From Trifolium pratense (lineage: Eukaryota > Streptophyta > Magnoliopsida > Fabales > Fabaceae), in NCBI RefSeq assembly GCF_020283565.1, contig NC_060065.1:17398866-17462865 (forward strand): 64,000 nt of DNA, written 5' to 3'. The notes below the pieces were generated by a model. It was not told where the DNA came from. It made no database searches and saw only the letters and a program-made list of their open reading frames with translations. The first letter of the stretch is position 1; each line of letters opens with the position of its first letter. The translations under genes were made by a program, and so were the position numbers. This document shows positions 63,901-64,000 of the stretch, in pieces.

Positions 63901-64000
63901 ATGCTAGGAAGTGACACAGTATCCCTTCCAAAACCCAATCAACCAGCGTTTTCAGTTGGGAGAATGTCCAAGAATGAAGATCAAACTTCAAAAAATTTGA
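60911..64000 (+). CDS. CRK4: cysteine-rich receptor-like kinase, 3' end outside the window
   Basis: Exons 60911-61718, 62000-62122, 62235-62407, 62662-62872, 63060-63297, 63385-63535, 63742->64000; about 654 residues in view. Signal peptide ([20 protein letters not shown]), DUF26 motifs [13 protein letters not shown] and [13 protein letters not shown], transmembrane helix ([19 protein letters not shown]), Gly loop GEGGFG, canonical VAVKRL Lys (residue 380), [17 protein letters not shown]. It is the only copy with the standard VAVK. All catalytic residues are present, so an active Ser/Thr kinase is expected. The exon 1-2 junction reads PNPD rather than PNPG. The start ATG is fixed by comparison with CRK3; the inner ATG used by CRK1 and CRK2 is ATA here. 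Confidence 0.9.
62454..62589. mobile_element. Small MITE in CRK4 intron 3
   Basis: Ends TGAAGCACG and CGTGCTTCA (perfect inverted 9-mers) enclosing text rich in GTGTCGA/CGACAC. Absent from intron 3 of the other CRKs. Target repeat unclear (ATAGTATG against AGTGTATAG). Confidence 0.55.

Overview
The window is nuclear DNA of a flowering plant. The genes have introns with GT-AG ends and there are no operons. Gene content and repeats (DUF26 receptor kinases in tandem, a CYP72A P450, CACTA, PIF/Harbinger, Helitron, LINE and copia remnants, and a tRNA-derived SINE) fit a papilionoid legume of the Medicago/Trifolium/Pisum type. The clade is an inference; no marker here fixes the species.

Layout. 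1-6317 (minus): the 5' six exons of a SAC3-family gene (SAC3C type), split by a 3.9-kb intron that holds a 1.4-kb tandem duplication and a Mutator-type MITE. 6.6-9.7 kb: a hAT-type non-autonomous element, a 5'-truncated LINE, and a small secreted S1/SPH-like gene (minus). 10.2-36.2 kb: a transposon nest with almost no host genes. In order it holds a CYP72A exon relic cut by a copia LTR, which is itself cut by a solo LTR; two CACTA elements, the second carrying an exon of endo-beta-N-acetylglucosaminidase (ENGase); two Helitron 3' ends with RPA-like gene remnants; a SINE; another CYP72A exon relic; MITEs; a nearly intact PIF/Harbinger transposon (Myb/SANT-like ORF plus DDE transposase) killed only by stop codons; and a MULE nested in a Stowaway MITE. 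36.3-39.1 kb: one complete CYP72A-type cytochrome P450 gene (5 exons, 524 aa). 42-64 kb: four tandem cysteine-rich receptor-like kinase (CRK, DUF26-RLK) copies, all on the plus strand and all with the same 7-exon plan. Transposon fragments (hAT, copia integrase, LINE, TRIM) lie between them.

The four CRKs show different fates. CRK1 (41968-45318) is complete. CRK2 (49202-52785) is a pseudogene: exon 6 is replaced by LTR-like DNA and a glycine of the ATP loop is changed. CRK3 (53969-56928) is open throughout but has lost exon 4 in frame, and with it the catalytic lysine. CRK4 (60911->64000) looks functional and runs off the end. All four share an inverted repeat early in intron 1. Its arms differ between copies by paired, compensatory-looking changes; this is the least explained structure in the window.

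Exon joins were read by eye from splice consensus and comparison between the paralogues. Family names come from recognised motifs, not database searches. Transposon ends are called firmly only where a target-site duplication is visible.
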